Source: Mycobacterium sp. (GTDB lineage Bacteria; Actinomycetota; Actinomycetes; Mycobacteriales; Mycobacteriaceae). From it: DNA of 64,000 nt. Under the pieces are notes generated by a model. It worked only from the letters and a program-made list of their open reading frames with translations. It was not told the DNA's origin and made no database searches. The stretch is taken from positions 1 to 64,000 of the forward strand of contig NZ_JAOPWB010000192.1 in assembly GCF_025965855.1 (NCBI RefSeq), written 5' to 3'. Made by a program: the position numbers and the translations under genes. Shown here piece by piece: positions 16,794 through 27,999 of this stretch; positions within the stretch are counted from its first letter, which is position 1, and every line of letters starts with the position of its first letter.

Positions 16794-17075
16794 TTACCGC
16801 CAGCTGGCCGGCAGGTCGGTGATGTGACTGGGGCACAAGTCCTGGGCCCCCAAGGACATCGCATTCCGCGCGTCCTCGGCAGACATCTTGGCGCGCAGCA
16901 TCATGAAGGCGTATTCGGCTGGCGCGTAACCCGATTCGGGGCCGGCCGGGTCGTCCATCAGCTGGCACGCCTCTTTTTCTTTTTGCTGGCTGGTATCGGC
17001 GTGGGCGACACCCGAGCCGAACAGCGACGCCACGCCGACGAGCCCGCCGGCCGCGATTTTCGTCAGGATTCTCAC
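16794..17075 (-). CDS. DUF732 secreted protein
   Basis: The 93-residue product has a signal peptide (VRILTKIAAGGLVGVASLFG, then SGVAHAD with a likely cut after AHA) and a short mature domain with two Cys and a helical pattern (EYAFMMLRAKMSAEDARNAM) typical of DUF732, a mycobacterial secreted family of unknown function. The GTG at 17075 gives a full signal peptide; GAAGG is about 10 bases upstream. The frame continues further upstream but is not protein-like there. Divergent to the PE gene. Confidence 0.85.
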   Translation of the reverse strand: MRILTKIAAGGLVGVASLFGSGVAHADTSQQKEKEACQLMDDPAGPESGYAPAEYAFMMLRAKMSAEDARNAMSLGAQDLCPSHITDLPASWR

Positions 17076-17176
17076 CGGTTTTTCACCTTCAGTCGCTCTT
17101 CCGCCGGCCCAGTGTAAAGCTCGGCGTTGGCAGGAATTCGTCAAAGAGGTCTCGGCCCTCGCCGTCGTTGACCAGA

Positions 17177-18676
17177 ATGGTCTGGGTGCAGATTGTTCCC
17201 CAGGGACTGGCGTCGGCGGCGGAGGACGTCGGCAAGCTCGGCGCCGCGCTCGAAGAGGCCAACGCATTCGCGGCGCTGCGGACGGGCGGCATCCTGCCCG
17301 CCGGGGCCGATGAGGTGAGCGCGGCGATCACGCCGCTGTTCATCGATCAATCGAGGATCTATCGGGAGCTGGCGGCCCAGGGCCAGGCGTTCGAGCAGCG
17401 GTTCATGCAACTGTTGGGTGAGGCGGGCGTGGCCTACACCGAGACCGAGCAGGCCGCGCAGCAGGCGCTGCGCGACGAGATCGGCGAGCTGGAATCGCCC
17501 CTTACCTCCTTCTTGGCGCAGGCCGAAGGCGTCGCCGCTCCCGCCAGCATTCCGCCGCTGATCGTGCCGCCGAGCGGGTCGGTGGCGCTCATCGTCGGCG
17601 GCACCACGTTCCCCCTGCCGAACGCTCAGTACGTCAGCTCCATCATGACCAACTTCCTGGACAATCCGACGCTGTCGCCACTCACCGGGGCGCCGGGGCA
17701 GTCGATCTTCACACCGGAGCAGTTCTGGCCGTTCACCCCGCAACTCGGGAACCTGACGCTGGGCCAGTCGGTGGCGCAGGGCGTGCAGTTGCTCAACACC
17801 GCCATCAACACCGAACTCTCGGCGGGCAACAAGGTGATCGTCTACGGCACCTCACAAAGTTCCCTTGTGGCCACCGACGAGATCCGCAACCTCATGGCCG
17901 TGGCCAATCCGCCCGATCCAAGCAAACTCTCGTTCTTTTTGACCGGTGACCCCGGCAACCCCAACGGTGGGTTCTTCGAACGTTTCCCCGGCCTGTACAT
18001 CCCTTTGTTCGACGTACTGTTCAACGGCGCGACGCCCCCCAACTCGCCGTTCCCCACGGTGATCTTCACCAACCAGTACGACATGGTGACCAACTTGCCG
18101 CAGTATGTGCTCAACCCGGTCAGCGACCTGAACGCGTTCATGGGGTTCGCGCTCTTCCACGGGACGCACGACTACGTCGACCTGACACCGGGGCAGATCG
18201 CCAACGCGATCCAACTGCCGACCTCACCCGGCTACGCCGGTGCCACCACCTACTACGAGTTGCTGACGCAGAACCTGCCGCTCGTAGCACCGCTGCGCTT
18301 GTACCTGCCGCCGCCATACGGCAACGCCCTGGCCGATCTGCTGCAGCCGGATCTGCGGGTGATCGTCGACATGGGCTACGGGTCGGGGGAGTACGCCAAC
18401 ATCCCCACCCCGGCCAGCCTGTTCGAACTGCCGGACCCGTTCACCATCGTCCCGGATTTGGTTCACGGCGGGGTGCAGGGGCCGCAGGCGGCGCTGGTGG
18501 ATCTCGGGTTCCTGCCGCAGTCGATGATGCCCACCGGCTACCCGTTCAACCCGGCGCTCGACCCCGGCCTGAACTTCCCGCTGCCGCAGTCGTCGGTCAC
18601 CGGCGTCTCGCTGCTCACCGGGTACGAGGGCCAGTTGATGCGCGCGTTGGGTCTGATCCCGAGTTGGGATAGCTGA
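17177..18676 (+). CDS. PE family protein with PE-PPE hydrolase domain
   Basis: The 499-residue product starts with a PE-like helical hairpin (MVWVQIVPQGLASAAEDVGK, about residues 1-95) with YTETE near residue 93, which fits the YxxxD/E export signal of type VII secretion. A PE-PPE alpha/beta-serine hydrolase domain follows; the nucleophile motif is YGTSQSS near residue 230. Such proteins are exported by ESX systems, usually ESX-5, and act as cell-envelope esterases. No PPE partner or ESX gene is adjacent. ATG 17177 is preferred to TTG 17168. Confidence 0.88.
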   Translation: MVWVQIVPQGLASAAEDVGKLGAALEEANAFAALRTGGILPAGADEVSAAITPLFIDQSRIYRELAAQGQAFEQRFMQLLGEAGVAYTETEQAAQQALRDEIGELESPLTSFLAQAEGVAAPASIPPLIVPPSGSVALIVGGTTFPLPNAQYVSSIMTNFLDNPTLSPLTGAPGQSIFTPEQFWPFTPQLGNLTLGQSVAQGVQLLNTAINTELSAGNKVIVYGTSQSSLVATDEIRNLMAVANPPDPSKLSFFLTGDPGNPNGGFFERFPGLYIPLFDVLFNGATPPNSPFPTVIFTNQYDMVTNLPQYVLNPVSDLNAFMGFALFHGTHDYVDLTPGQIANAIQLPTSPGYAGATTYYELLTQNLPLVAPLRLYLPPPYGNALADLLQPDLRVIVDMGYGSGEYANIPTPASLFELPDPFTIVPDLVHGGVQGPQAALVDLGFLPQSMMPTGYPFNPALDPGLNFPLPQSSVTGVSLLTGYEGQLMRALGLIPSWDS

Positions 18677-18683
18677 GGCGAAC

Positions 18684-19492
18684 ATGGATGTGACCACCCG
18701 CCGCAGCCCCTTCCGGGCGGACCTCCTGCAGGGAAAGGTGGCATTGGTCACCGGCGGTGCAACCGGGCTCGGCCTGGAGATTGCCCGCGTTCTGGGCGGC
18801 CACGGCGCCCGCGTCGCCATCTGCAGCCGCAAGGAACCCAATCTTCGGGCGGCGGTTGCGGCGTTGCGGCAGGAGGGGATCGACGCGGCATACGGCGTCT
18901 GTGACGTCCGCCGTGACGATGAGGTCACGGCCGTCGTCGAGGAGGTGCTGCGGACGTTCGGCCGGCTCGACGTCGTCGTCAACAATGCCGCCGGCAACTT
19001 CCCCGCGCCGATAAGCGGGCTGAGCCCAAACGGATTCAAGGCCGTCGTCGACATCGACCTACTGGGGACCTTCAACCTATCGAAGGCGGCGTACGACCTT
19101 TGGCTGCGTGATCACGGCGGCGCGGTGGTGAACATCAGCGCCGCGATCCAATACCGCGGCATGGCCCTGCAAGCGCACGTCGTTTCGGCCAAGGCCGGCG
19201 TCGACGCGCTGAGCCGCGCCTGTGCGATCGAATGGGGCCCCGATGGGGTTCGGGTGAATGTCGTTGCTCCCGGGGCGATGTCAGGAACCGAGGGCGTGAA
19301 GAGGATCGCCGGCGATAACCAGCACCGCATCACCCAGAACCCGCTGCGGCGTCCCGGTTCGACCACCGAGGTGGCCGAAACCGTGCTGTTCCTGGCCAGC
19401 GACGCGGCGTCCTACGTGACGGGAGCCGTCCTGGTCGTCGACGGCGGCGGTTGGTTGACCGCCAGTGGAGTGCCGGATCTGCCCGGCTACCA

Positions 19493-19496
<4 letters not shown>
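18684..19496 (+). CDS. DECR-like SDR (2,4-dienoyl-CoA or enoyl-CoA reductase type)
   Basis: The 270-residue product is an SDR of the peroxisomal 2,4-dienoyl-CoA reductase type: TGGATGLGLEIARVLGGHGA near residue 23, NNAAGNFPAPISGLSPNGFK near 97, and HVVSAKAGVDALSRACAIEW. As in that family, the usual YxxxK Tyr is absent at the expected position (four before the Lys of SAK is Val). Expected role is NADPH-dependent reduction in unsaturated fatty-acid oxidation. It starts 7 bases after the PE gene and overlaps the convergent glgP end by 4 bases. Confidence 0.85.
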
Positions 19497-22012
<2,516 letters not shown>

Positions 22013-22168
22013 CCTGGGTCCTACTCCCTATCGACAGTGGTAGCGCCTGGCCGCGCGCCGGCCGTCAGTCTGGCAGCGGTGTTTGCACATCAGGCGCGCA
22101 ATTGACGTCCGCGAAGTGAACGCCAGCCCACGCGGCGGCGACGAAACGGCGTTCCGGTGGGCAGCCGG

Positions 22169-22408
22169 TTATGCGATGTATCCGCGGGGCAATACGGAGA
22201 AGTCGACGCACGCCGCGGCCAGCATGTCGCCCAGCTGAGGAGCGACCGGCGCGCGGAGTTCGAGCATCGCGCCGGCTGACGGTGCTTTCAGCGTGGCGAT
22301 GTTCTGGTCGGACAGGACGTCGCCCTCGTCACTCGCGCGGCGACGACCGTCGCGTTTCCAAGAATCGGCATGCCGAGATCCTAGGGCCTTAGCGCCCATC
22401 CGTTGCAC
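22169..22408 (-). CDS. Possible small hypothetical protein
   Basis: A 79-codon frame sits between divergent glgP and the transporter gene. The C-terminal half (IATLKAPSAGAMLELRAPVA, then PQLGDMLAAACVDFSVLPRG) looks protein-like; the N-terminal third is basic and may be untranslated, with a GTG start after residue 30 possible. No domain recognised. It could instead be leader sequence for the flanking genes. Confidence 0.3.
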   Translation of the reverse strand: MQRMGAKALGSRHADSWKRDGRRRASDEGDVLSDQNIATLKAPSAGAMLELRAPVAPQLGDMLAAACVDFSVLPRGYIA

Positions 22409-22419
22409 AATCGTTAGCC

Positions 22420-23919
22420 GTGGGGCAAGCCAGGAGCGGTGAACCCGTTGAGCCGGGCCAACTGCCGTTGGCGTCGGCCCGGGCGCGCTGGCTGATCGCC
22501 GCGGCCGTCCTCGGTTCGGGCATTGCGCTGCTCGATGGCACCGTCGTCAACGTCGCGCTGCCGACCATCGGGCGCGACCTGGGTGGGGGTCTGACCGGTC
22601 AACAATGGGTGCTCGACGGTTACCTCCTGACGCTGAGTGCGTTGCTGCTCGCCGGAGGCGCCGCGGGCGACCGCTATGGCCGCCGACGGGTCTTCATCGC
22701 CGGGCTGGTCGTCTTCACCGCAGCTTCTGTCGTCTGCGGTTTTTCGCCGACCATCGGATGGCTGGTCGGCGCCCGGTTGGTGCAGGGTGTCGGCGCGGCG
22801 GCGCTGGTTCCCGGCAGCCTCGCCTTGATCGACGCAGGCATCACCGATGACGACCGGGGCCGGGCCGTCGGGATCTGGGCAGGCATGTCCGGTGTCACGA
22901 CGGCGCTGGGTCCGCTCATTGGCGGCTGGCTTGTCGATGCGGCGTCGTGGCGTTGGGTGTTCTTTTTGAACCTTCCGCTGGCCGTGGCGGTGGTGTGGAT
23001 CGCCGCCCGGCAGATCCCCGAATCGCGCGATCCAACCGCGGCGGGGGGCCGCCCGGATATCCTGGGGACCGCGGCTGTCACGGTCGGGCTGTCCGGGGTG
23101 ATCTACGCGCTCATCGAGGCTCCTTCGCGCGGTTGGACATTCGTCACGGCGACCGCCGCCATTATCGGCACGGCCGCGCTGGTTGCTTTTCCGGCGATCG
23201 AACGGCGCGCGCAATCGCCACTTCTGCCCCTGAAGCTGTTGCGATCCCGGCAATTCACCGGCGCCAACCTGACGACCCTGGCCGTCTACGCCGCCATTGG
23301 CGGCGCGTTGTTCCTCTTGGCCCTGCAGCTGCAACAAAGCCTGCACTACTCCGCGCTCGCGGCGGGGCTGGCGATGCTGCCGACGACGATCATCATGCTG
23401 ATCGGTTCGCCGTGGGCCGGCGCGCTCGGGCAGCGGGCCGGGCCGCGGCTGCCCATGACGGTCGGCCCGCTGATCGCCGCGGCGGGTTTGGCGTTGATGG
23501 CGCGGATCGTGCCCGGGGTGACGTATCTCGGCGCGGTGCTGCCCGCCGTGGTCGTGTTCGGCGTCGGCCTGGCGATCACCGTGGCGCCGTTGACCGCGGC
23601 CGTTCTCTCCGCCGTCCCCGACACCTACGCCGGCACCGCCTCCGGCGTCAACAACGCCATTGCCCGCCTTGCCGGGCTACTGGCCATCGCCGTGCTGCCC
23701 GTCGCGGCCGGCATCCGCGCCGGCCCCGGGCAGCCGCTCGGCCCCGGCTTCTCCGTGGCGATGATCATCACCGCAGCGGTTTGCCTGGTCGGCGCATTCA
23801 TTGCGGCGCTGACGGTGCGCACCGGCGCGGACTTCGCCCACCAGGTGCTGCCCGGAATCAACCACGCGTGCCAAGACCCGTGCACCCGGCAGCCCGGAAG
23901 CGCCCGGGACGCCGCGTAG
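22420..23919 (+). CDS. DHA2-family MFS drug-proton antiporter
   Basis: The 499-residue product has about 14 transmembrane segments and the marks of the EmrB/QacA branch: motif D LDGTVVNVALPTIGRDL, WVLDGYLLTLSALLLAGGAA, motif A GDRYGRRRVF, and motif C-like GVTTALGPLIGGWLVD. It would export hydrophobic compounds using the proton gradient. GTG start without a strong ribosome site; the first hydrophobic helix begins near residue 20, so this start is reasonable. Confidence 0.92.
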   Translation: MGQARSGEPVEPGQLPLASARARWLIAAAVLGSGIALLDGTVVNVALPTIGRDLGGGLTGQQWVLDGYLLTLSALLLAGGAAGDRYGRRRVFIAGLVVFTAASVVCGFSPTIGWLVGARLVQGVGAAALVPGSLALIDAGITDDDRGRAVGIWAGMSGVTTALGPLIGGWLVDAASWRWVFFLNLPLAVAVVWIAARQIPESRDPTAAGGRPDILGTAAVTVGLSGVIYALIEAPSRGWTFVTATAAIIGTAALVAFPAIERRAQSPLLPLKLLRSRQFTGANLTTLAVYAAIGGALFLLALQLQQSLHYSALAAGLAMLPTTIIMLIGSPWAGALGQRAGPRLPMTVGPLIAAAGLALMARIVPGVTYLGAVLPAVVVFGVGLAITVAPLTAAVLSAVPDTYAGTASGVNNAIARLAGLLAIAVLPVAAGIRAGPGQPLGPGFSVAMIITAAVCLVGAFIAALTVRTGADFAHQVLPGINHACQDPCTRQPGSARDAA

Positions 23920-24093
23920 TGGGTCCCCAACGGCGGTGCCTCCTATCGACCGCCACCCGCCTCGAAGCGCGGGCCAGCGCGCGGTGATTTTCCAATAGAT
24001 TCCGGGGTGATGGCAACGACGATGTGGGATGTCGACGGAGCCCCCGCGAGGTTACCGACGCGCTGGTAAGCCTGCTGAATGTGGCTCCCGTCC

Positions 24094-24807
24094 CTAACTG
24101 GTGACGGTCATCTGGTCGTCGCTGCTCGCCCATGACCGTGCGAAGACGTCGATCGGCACCTGCTCGTCCCGGCCCTCCTGTATGCCGCTGTCGTTGAGGT
24201 GCACGACGCCGGCCGCGGTGTCGACACCAGTGACCACCACGGCGTGGTTGGCTTCGGGTTGGCCGTCCGGGGTCTTGTCCTCGACGGGCTCGCGCCAGAT
24301 GAGTTCGGAGTTGACGCCGACGATCACCTTGCCGCCCTTGGCCAGATCCTGCTCGAGCGCCGTCATCCCGGTGGGCACACCGGACTTTGCCGCGCTTTCC
24401 CTGTCGGTTGACCCGGCGCGGACGCCGTAGTGCGCGAGCAGCGCCAGCTCGTCGTCGAACGAGGTGCCGCTGCCGGGCTGGCGCTCCTTCGGCTCGGTGT
24501 AGATCGGTCCGGAGTGCACGGTGCTGGCGGTGGATTGGGCCAGCGTGACGATGGCCTGCTCGGAGGGCTGCTGACCGGTCAGCTCACCGACCACGTCGGA
24601 GACCGCCATTTCCACGCAGTCGTCGTCATATCCCTGGTAGCGCCAGAACGGGGCGGCGGCCCAAGGGTTGCCGTAAACCGTGCCCTCGCCGCGAGGCGGG
24701 CCCGGTGTGGCATGCGCGGTGCCCACCGCGAGGCCCAGCGCGGCCGCACCGGCCAGCATGGCGACGCCGGCGGCGCGGGCCGCGGCCGCAGTGCGGGTGC
24801 CAATCAT
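24094..24807 (-). CDS. Secreted C39-like peptidase family protein
   Basis: The 237-residue product has a signal peptide (AAGVAMLAGAAALGLAVGTA, cut after HA) and a papain-like C39 fold: Cys in YDDDCVEMAVSDVVGE, His in NHAVVVTGVD, Asp in VHLNDSG. Between them lies a segment with EPKERQPGSGTSF. This is the mycobacterial C39-like family of exported proteins of unknown substrate. All three catalytic residues are present, so activity is plausible. Confidence 0.85.
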   Translation of the reverse strand: MIGTRTAAAARAAGVAMLAGAAALGLAVGTAHATPGPPRGEGTVYGNPWAAAPFWRYQGYDDDCVEMAVSDVVGELTGQQPSEQAIVTLAQSTASTVHSGPIYTEPKERQPGSGTSFDDELALLAHYGVRAGSTDRESAAKSGVPTGMTALEQDLAKGGKVIVGVNSELIWREPVEDKTPDGQPEANHAVVVTGVDTAAGVVHLNDSGIQEGRDEQVPIDVFARSWASSDDQMTVTS

Positions 24808-24886
24808 GCCGTGTCCATCTCAAGTCCATTTCGAGAGCGCCTGGTGATTCCTTGAATGTCTGAAAGGAGCGGCGCGGCGTTACTTT

Positions 24887-25093
24887 TTGAAGTCCAGCCA
24901 GGTCAAAGCGCTACCCCGGCGATGGGCTGTCGCCGGCGGGGTCGCCGAGCACGCCGCACAGATCGACGTTCCGGTGCTCGTCGGCTATGGCGTCGTCGAC
25001 GTCTCACCGGACCCGCGCGCGGAGGCCGGCCTGTATCGCCGCAGCCCCGACATCGCCTCTGGCGACGCCTACTCGATGGGGCTGCGATCGTAA
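24887..25093 (+). pseudogene. Possible alpha/beta-hydrolase C-terminal remnant
   Basis: A 68-codon frame contains AVAGGVAEHAAQIDVPVLVG followed by YGVVDVSPDPRAEAGLYRRS. This looks like the part of an alpha/beta hydrolase around the catalytic Asp strand (xIxVPVLVGxGxxDVxPDP). Neither the nucleophile elbow nor the terminal His region is present, and no ribosome site is seen. Probably a leftover of a deleted gene between the C39 peptidase and doxX. Confidence 0.4.
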
Positions 25094-25103
25094 GGTGTGG
25101 ATC

Positions 25104-25568
25104 GTGACCAAGACTCTCGACCGACGTCTCGCCCACTTTGCGCCGGCCGTGCTGAGCGTTTTTCGGTTGGTCTACGGTTTGCTCTTCGCCGCCGAGGGCT
25201 CGATGCTGCTCTTCGGCTGGCCCGTCCGTCCGGCATGGCCCGTCGATGTCGGAGCGTGGCCCGGGTGGTACGCCGGCGTGATCGAGTTTGTCCCGGGGCT
25301 CCTGATCGCAGCCGGATTGTTCACCCGCGCCGCCGCTTTCGTCGCGTCGGGGGAAATGGCGGTCGCCTATTTCTGGATGCATCAACCGAAAGCGCTCTGG
25401 CCCATCGGGGATCCACCGGCCGGCAACGGTGGACTTCTGGCGATACTTTTCTGCTTCGGTTTCTTTCTGCTGGTCTTCACCGGCGGGGGGAGCTGTTCGG
25501 TCGACGCCCTACGCGGGGGGCGCCCTACATCTCGCAGTGGCGGTGCGGTTCCGGGTCAAAACACGTGA
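25104..25568 (+). CDS. DoxX family membrane protein
   Basis: The 154-residue product has four hydrophobic helices with DoxX features: LSVFRLVYGLLFAAEGSMLL, GVIEFVPGLLIAAGLFTRAA, AYFWMHQPKALWPIGDPPAG and LAILFCFGFFLLVFTGGG. GTG at 25104 has AAGG about 8 bases upstream. DoxX proteins are linked to thiol/redox membrane complexes; no SodA/SseA-type partner is adjacent. Its last 44 bases overlap a convergent small gene. Confidence 0.85.
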   Translation: MTKTLDRRLAHFAPAVLSVFRLVYGLLFAAEGSMLLFGWPVRPAWPVDVGAWPGWYAGVIEFVPGLLIAAGLFTRAAAFVASGEMAVAYFWMHQPKALWPIGDPPAGNGGLLAILFCFGFFLLVFTGGGSCSVDALRGGRPTSRSGGAVPGQNT

Positions 25569-25770
25569 CGGTTCCGTAGGGGCACCAGGGCAGGTAGACA
25601 CCGCCGCCTCTCCGCCAGCCCTTCCCGACCAGCTTTCTGGCCAGGTATCGCGCCGCCGTCAACGCTTTCGCTTTCTCCGGCGCCGGGTAAATGCGCGGAT
25701 TGTTGTAAGCGTCGTAGACGTCTTCGGCGAGTGCGTCGATAAGTTCGATGACCTCTCGGGGCGTGGCCAT
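25525..25770 (-). CDS. Small conserved-looking protein of unknown function
   Basis: The 81-residue product is balanced in composition: an acidic helix (PREVIELIDALAEDVYDAYN), a basic helix (EKAKALTAARYLARKLVGKG), and a C-terminal segment with two Cys and two His (YLPWCPYGTVTCFDPEPHRH). The Cys/His tail could bind metal. No domain recognised. It overlaps the end of doxX on the opposite strand by 44 bases. Confidence 0.6.
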   Translation of the reverse strand: MATPREVIELIDALAEDVYDAYNNPRIYPAPEKAKALTAARYLARKLVGKGWRRGGGVYLPWCPYGTVTCFDPEPHRHCEM

Positions 25771-26129
25771 GCTTCATGAGGTTCCCGTTCGCGTGACCAG
25801 GGAATCTTGTCATTGGCAGGTCGTCTGAGCTGGCCGATGATCTCCTCCGATCGCCACCGATACCCTTTCCTGAACGGCGAAGCTATTCTCGCCACGCGTG
25901 CCGGAGGCCGGCCGCGCGCCCACAATCCCATGTGTCACATGAGCCCCAGAGTTGTCGCTGCGAGGCGGGCACCAAGAGTGGTGCTCCCGGCGGCCCGACG
26001 AGTGTGGCGGATGTGGTAGCGAAGCGGAACACGTTGGATCGCAACCTGATTCACGTAGCAGACGCGTCGACGGTGGCCGACATTCGAACGACGGTGCATA
26101 AGCCACCGCCCAGCGGGTAGCCCGCCGGC
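25771..26129. other. Intergenic interval between divergent genes
   Basis: About 360 bases between the small minus-strand gene and the F420 oxidoreductase. Short open frames are unlike proteins. It must hold two divergent promoters, but no operator palindrome was recognised. Confidence 0.35.
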
Positions 26130-27086
26130 ATGACGAAGATCGGATATTTCCTGTCCTGTGAGCAGTTCGGCCCCAAGGAATTGGTCGACCAGGCCAAGCG
26201 TGCGGAGGCAGCCGGATTCGACGCGCTGTGGATCTCCGACCACTTTCATCCGTGGAACGACGAGCAGGGCCAGAGCCCGTTCGTGTGGGGAGTGATCGGC
26301 GCGCTGTCGGAGGCGACGTCGCTGCCCGTCAGCACAGCCGTCACCTGCCCGACCGTGCGGACGCACCCGGCGATCATCGCGCACGCGTCGGCCACCGCGG
26401 CCGTGCAGCTCGATGGCCGCTTCGTGCTCGGGGTCGGCAGCGGTGAGGCGCTCAACGAGCACATCCTCGGCGATAGGTGGCCGTCCGTCGGCGTGCGCCA
26501 GGAAATGCTGGAGGAGGCGGTCGAGGTCATCCGGTTGCTGCACCGCGGCCACGAGGTGAGCCATCACGGCAAGCACTACGAGGTGCAAGAAGCGCGCATC
26601 TACACCCGCCCGGAGCAGCCGGTGCCGATCTACGTCTCCGGGTTCGGCCCGCAGGGCGCCGAGTTGGCCGGGCGGATCGGCGACGGATTCGCGCTCGCCA
26701 TGCCCGAGGCGGAGCTGGTCAAGGTGTTCCGGGAGTCCGGGGGCGGTGACAAGCCGGTGCAGGCCGGTACCAAGGTCAGCTGGGACGCGGATCCCGACGC
26801 CGCGCTGAAGGTGGCGCATCGATTGTGGGCCAACGAGGGGCTCCCGGGTCAGACCTCGCAGATCCTGCCGCGTCCCAAGGACTTCGCCGCGCTCATGTCG
26901 TTGGTACCCCCGGACAAGGTCGCCGAGAGCGTCGCGTGCGGGCCGGATCCGGACAAGCACGCCGCGCAGGTGCGCAAGTACATCGACGCCGACATCGACG
27001 AGGTATACGTGCAGCAGATCGGCCCGGACATGGACGGGTTCTTCGCGGCGTGGGAACGCGACGTGCTGCCGCAGGTGCGCGGCTGA
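26130..27086 (+). CDS. F420-dependent LLM-class oxidoreductase (FGD-like)
   Basis: The 318-residue product is a TIM-barrel F420 enzyme of the glucose-6-phosphate-dehydrogenase-like family. Visible are IGYFLSCEQFGPKELVDQAK, ISDHFHPWNDEQGQSPFVWG, GRFVLGVGSGEALNEHILGD and PIYVSGFGPQGAELAGRIGD. Compared with FGD1, the first strand and the SDHFHPW motif are kept, so F420 binding is likely; the sugar-phosphate pocket cannot be judged. Its stop is 3 bases from the convergent SDR stop. Confidence 0.9.
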   Translation: MTKIGYFLSCEQFGPKELVDQAKRAEAAGFDALWISDHFHPWNDEQGQSPFVWGVIGALSEATSLPVSTAVTCPTVRTHPAIIAHASATAAVQLDGRFVLGVGSGEALNEHILGDRWPSVGVRQEMLEEAVEVIRLLHRGHEVSHHGKHYEVQEARIYTRPEQPVPIYVSGFGPQGAELAGRIGDGFALAMPEAELVKVFRESGGGDKPVQAGTKVSWDADPDAALKVAHRLWANEGLPGQTSQILPRPKDFAALMSLVPPDKVAESVACGPDPDKHAAQVRKYIDADIDEVYVQQIGPDMDGFFAAWERDVLPQVRG

Positions 27087-27089
27087 GGC

Positions 27090-27917
27090 TCAGTCGAAAT
27101 TGGTGCCGCTCGTCAGCTCTTCCCATTTCGCGATCTCGGCCGCGCGGGCGTCCGCGACATAGCGGTAAATGGCCAGGGCGTCGGGGCCGAGCAGCAGGAA
27201 CGCGGGCGGCTCGTCCGATTCGACAGCGGCGATGATCGCGGCGGCGGCCTTGGCGGGATCGCCGGCCTGGTTGCCGTGCATGGTGTCGTTTTCCTTGCGG
27301 CGCTGCCCGGCGGTGCCCGCGTAGTCGTCGATGACCGTGGGCGACTGGGTGAGCGAGCGACCGGCGAAGTCGGTGCGAAACGCGCCCGGCTCGACGACCG
27401 TCACCGAGATGCCCAGCGGCGCGAGCTCACCGCGCAGCGCCCCGCTCATCCCTTCGATGGCGGCCTTGGCCGCCGCGTAGTACCCGGATCCCACCGGGGT
27501 CACCGTCGCGCCGATCGAGGAGATGTTGACGATCGCGCCGCCGCGGCGCGCCCGCATCCCGGGCAGGACAGCCTTGATCATCGCGACGCCGCCGAAGAAG
27601 TGCGTCTCGAACAACTCGCGAACGTCGGCGTCGTCGCCTTCTTCGATGGCGCCGCGATAGCCGTAGCCCGCGTTGTTGACCAGCACGTCCACGCCGCCGA
27701 ACCGCTCGTCGGCCTGGCGCACGGCCGCGGTGACCTGCGCGGGGTTGGTGACGTCGAGCGCGACGGCGAGCACCCGCTCGGGCGCGGCGCCGGCGAGGTC
27801 AGCGACCTTTGCGGGGTCGCGGGCGGTGACGACGGCGTTATGCCCGGCCCCGATGACGGCTTCGGCGAGCGCGCGGCCGAGCCCCGTCGAGCAGCCGGTG
27901 ATGAGCCAGGTCGACAT
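27090..27917 (-). CDS. SDR family oxidoreductase
   Basis: The 275-residue product is a classical SDR: TGCSTGLGRALAEAVIGAGH near residue 6, NNAGYGYRGAIEE, catalytic ISSIGA and YYAAAK. The C-terminal helix pattern (DALAIYRYVADARAAEIAKW) is typical of the retinol-dehydrogenase-like mycobacterial group. The ATG at 27917 has AAAGGGGAG just upstream; the open frame starts 21 bases earlier. It lies downstream of ppk2 on the same strand across a long stem-loop. Confidence 0.88.
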   Translation of the reverse strand: MSTWLITGCSTGLGRALAEAVIGAGHNAVVTARDPAKVADLAGAAPERVLAVALDVTNPAQVTAAVRQADERFGGVDVLVNNAGYGYRGAIEEGDDADVRELFETHFFGGVAMIKAVLPGMRARRGGAIVNISSIGATVTPVGSGYYAAAKAAIEGMSGALRGELAPLGISVTVVEPGAFRTDFAGRSLTQSPTVIDDYAGTAGQRRKENDTMHGNQAGDPAKAAAAIIAAVESDEPPAFLLLGPDALAIYRYVADARAAEIAKWEELTSGTNFD

Positions 27918-27936
27918 GACTCCCCTTTCTGCACCC

Positions 27937-27988
27937 AACGTCGAGTTATTGGGCTATCAGACGCATTCCAGCGCAACAACTCGACGTT
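27937..27988. terminator. Long intergenic stem-loop after ppk2
   Basis: Arms AACGTCGAGTTATTG (27937-27951) and CAACAACTCGACGTT (27974-27988) pair over 15 bases with one mismatch and enclose a 22-base loop. It sits between the ppk2 stop and the next gene on the same strand. No U-run follows, as is usual in mycobacteria. It could end transcription or be a mobile-type intergenic repeat. Confidence 0.5.
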
Positions 27989-27999
27989 CGGTTCGCAAC

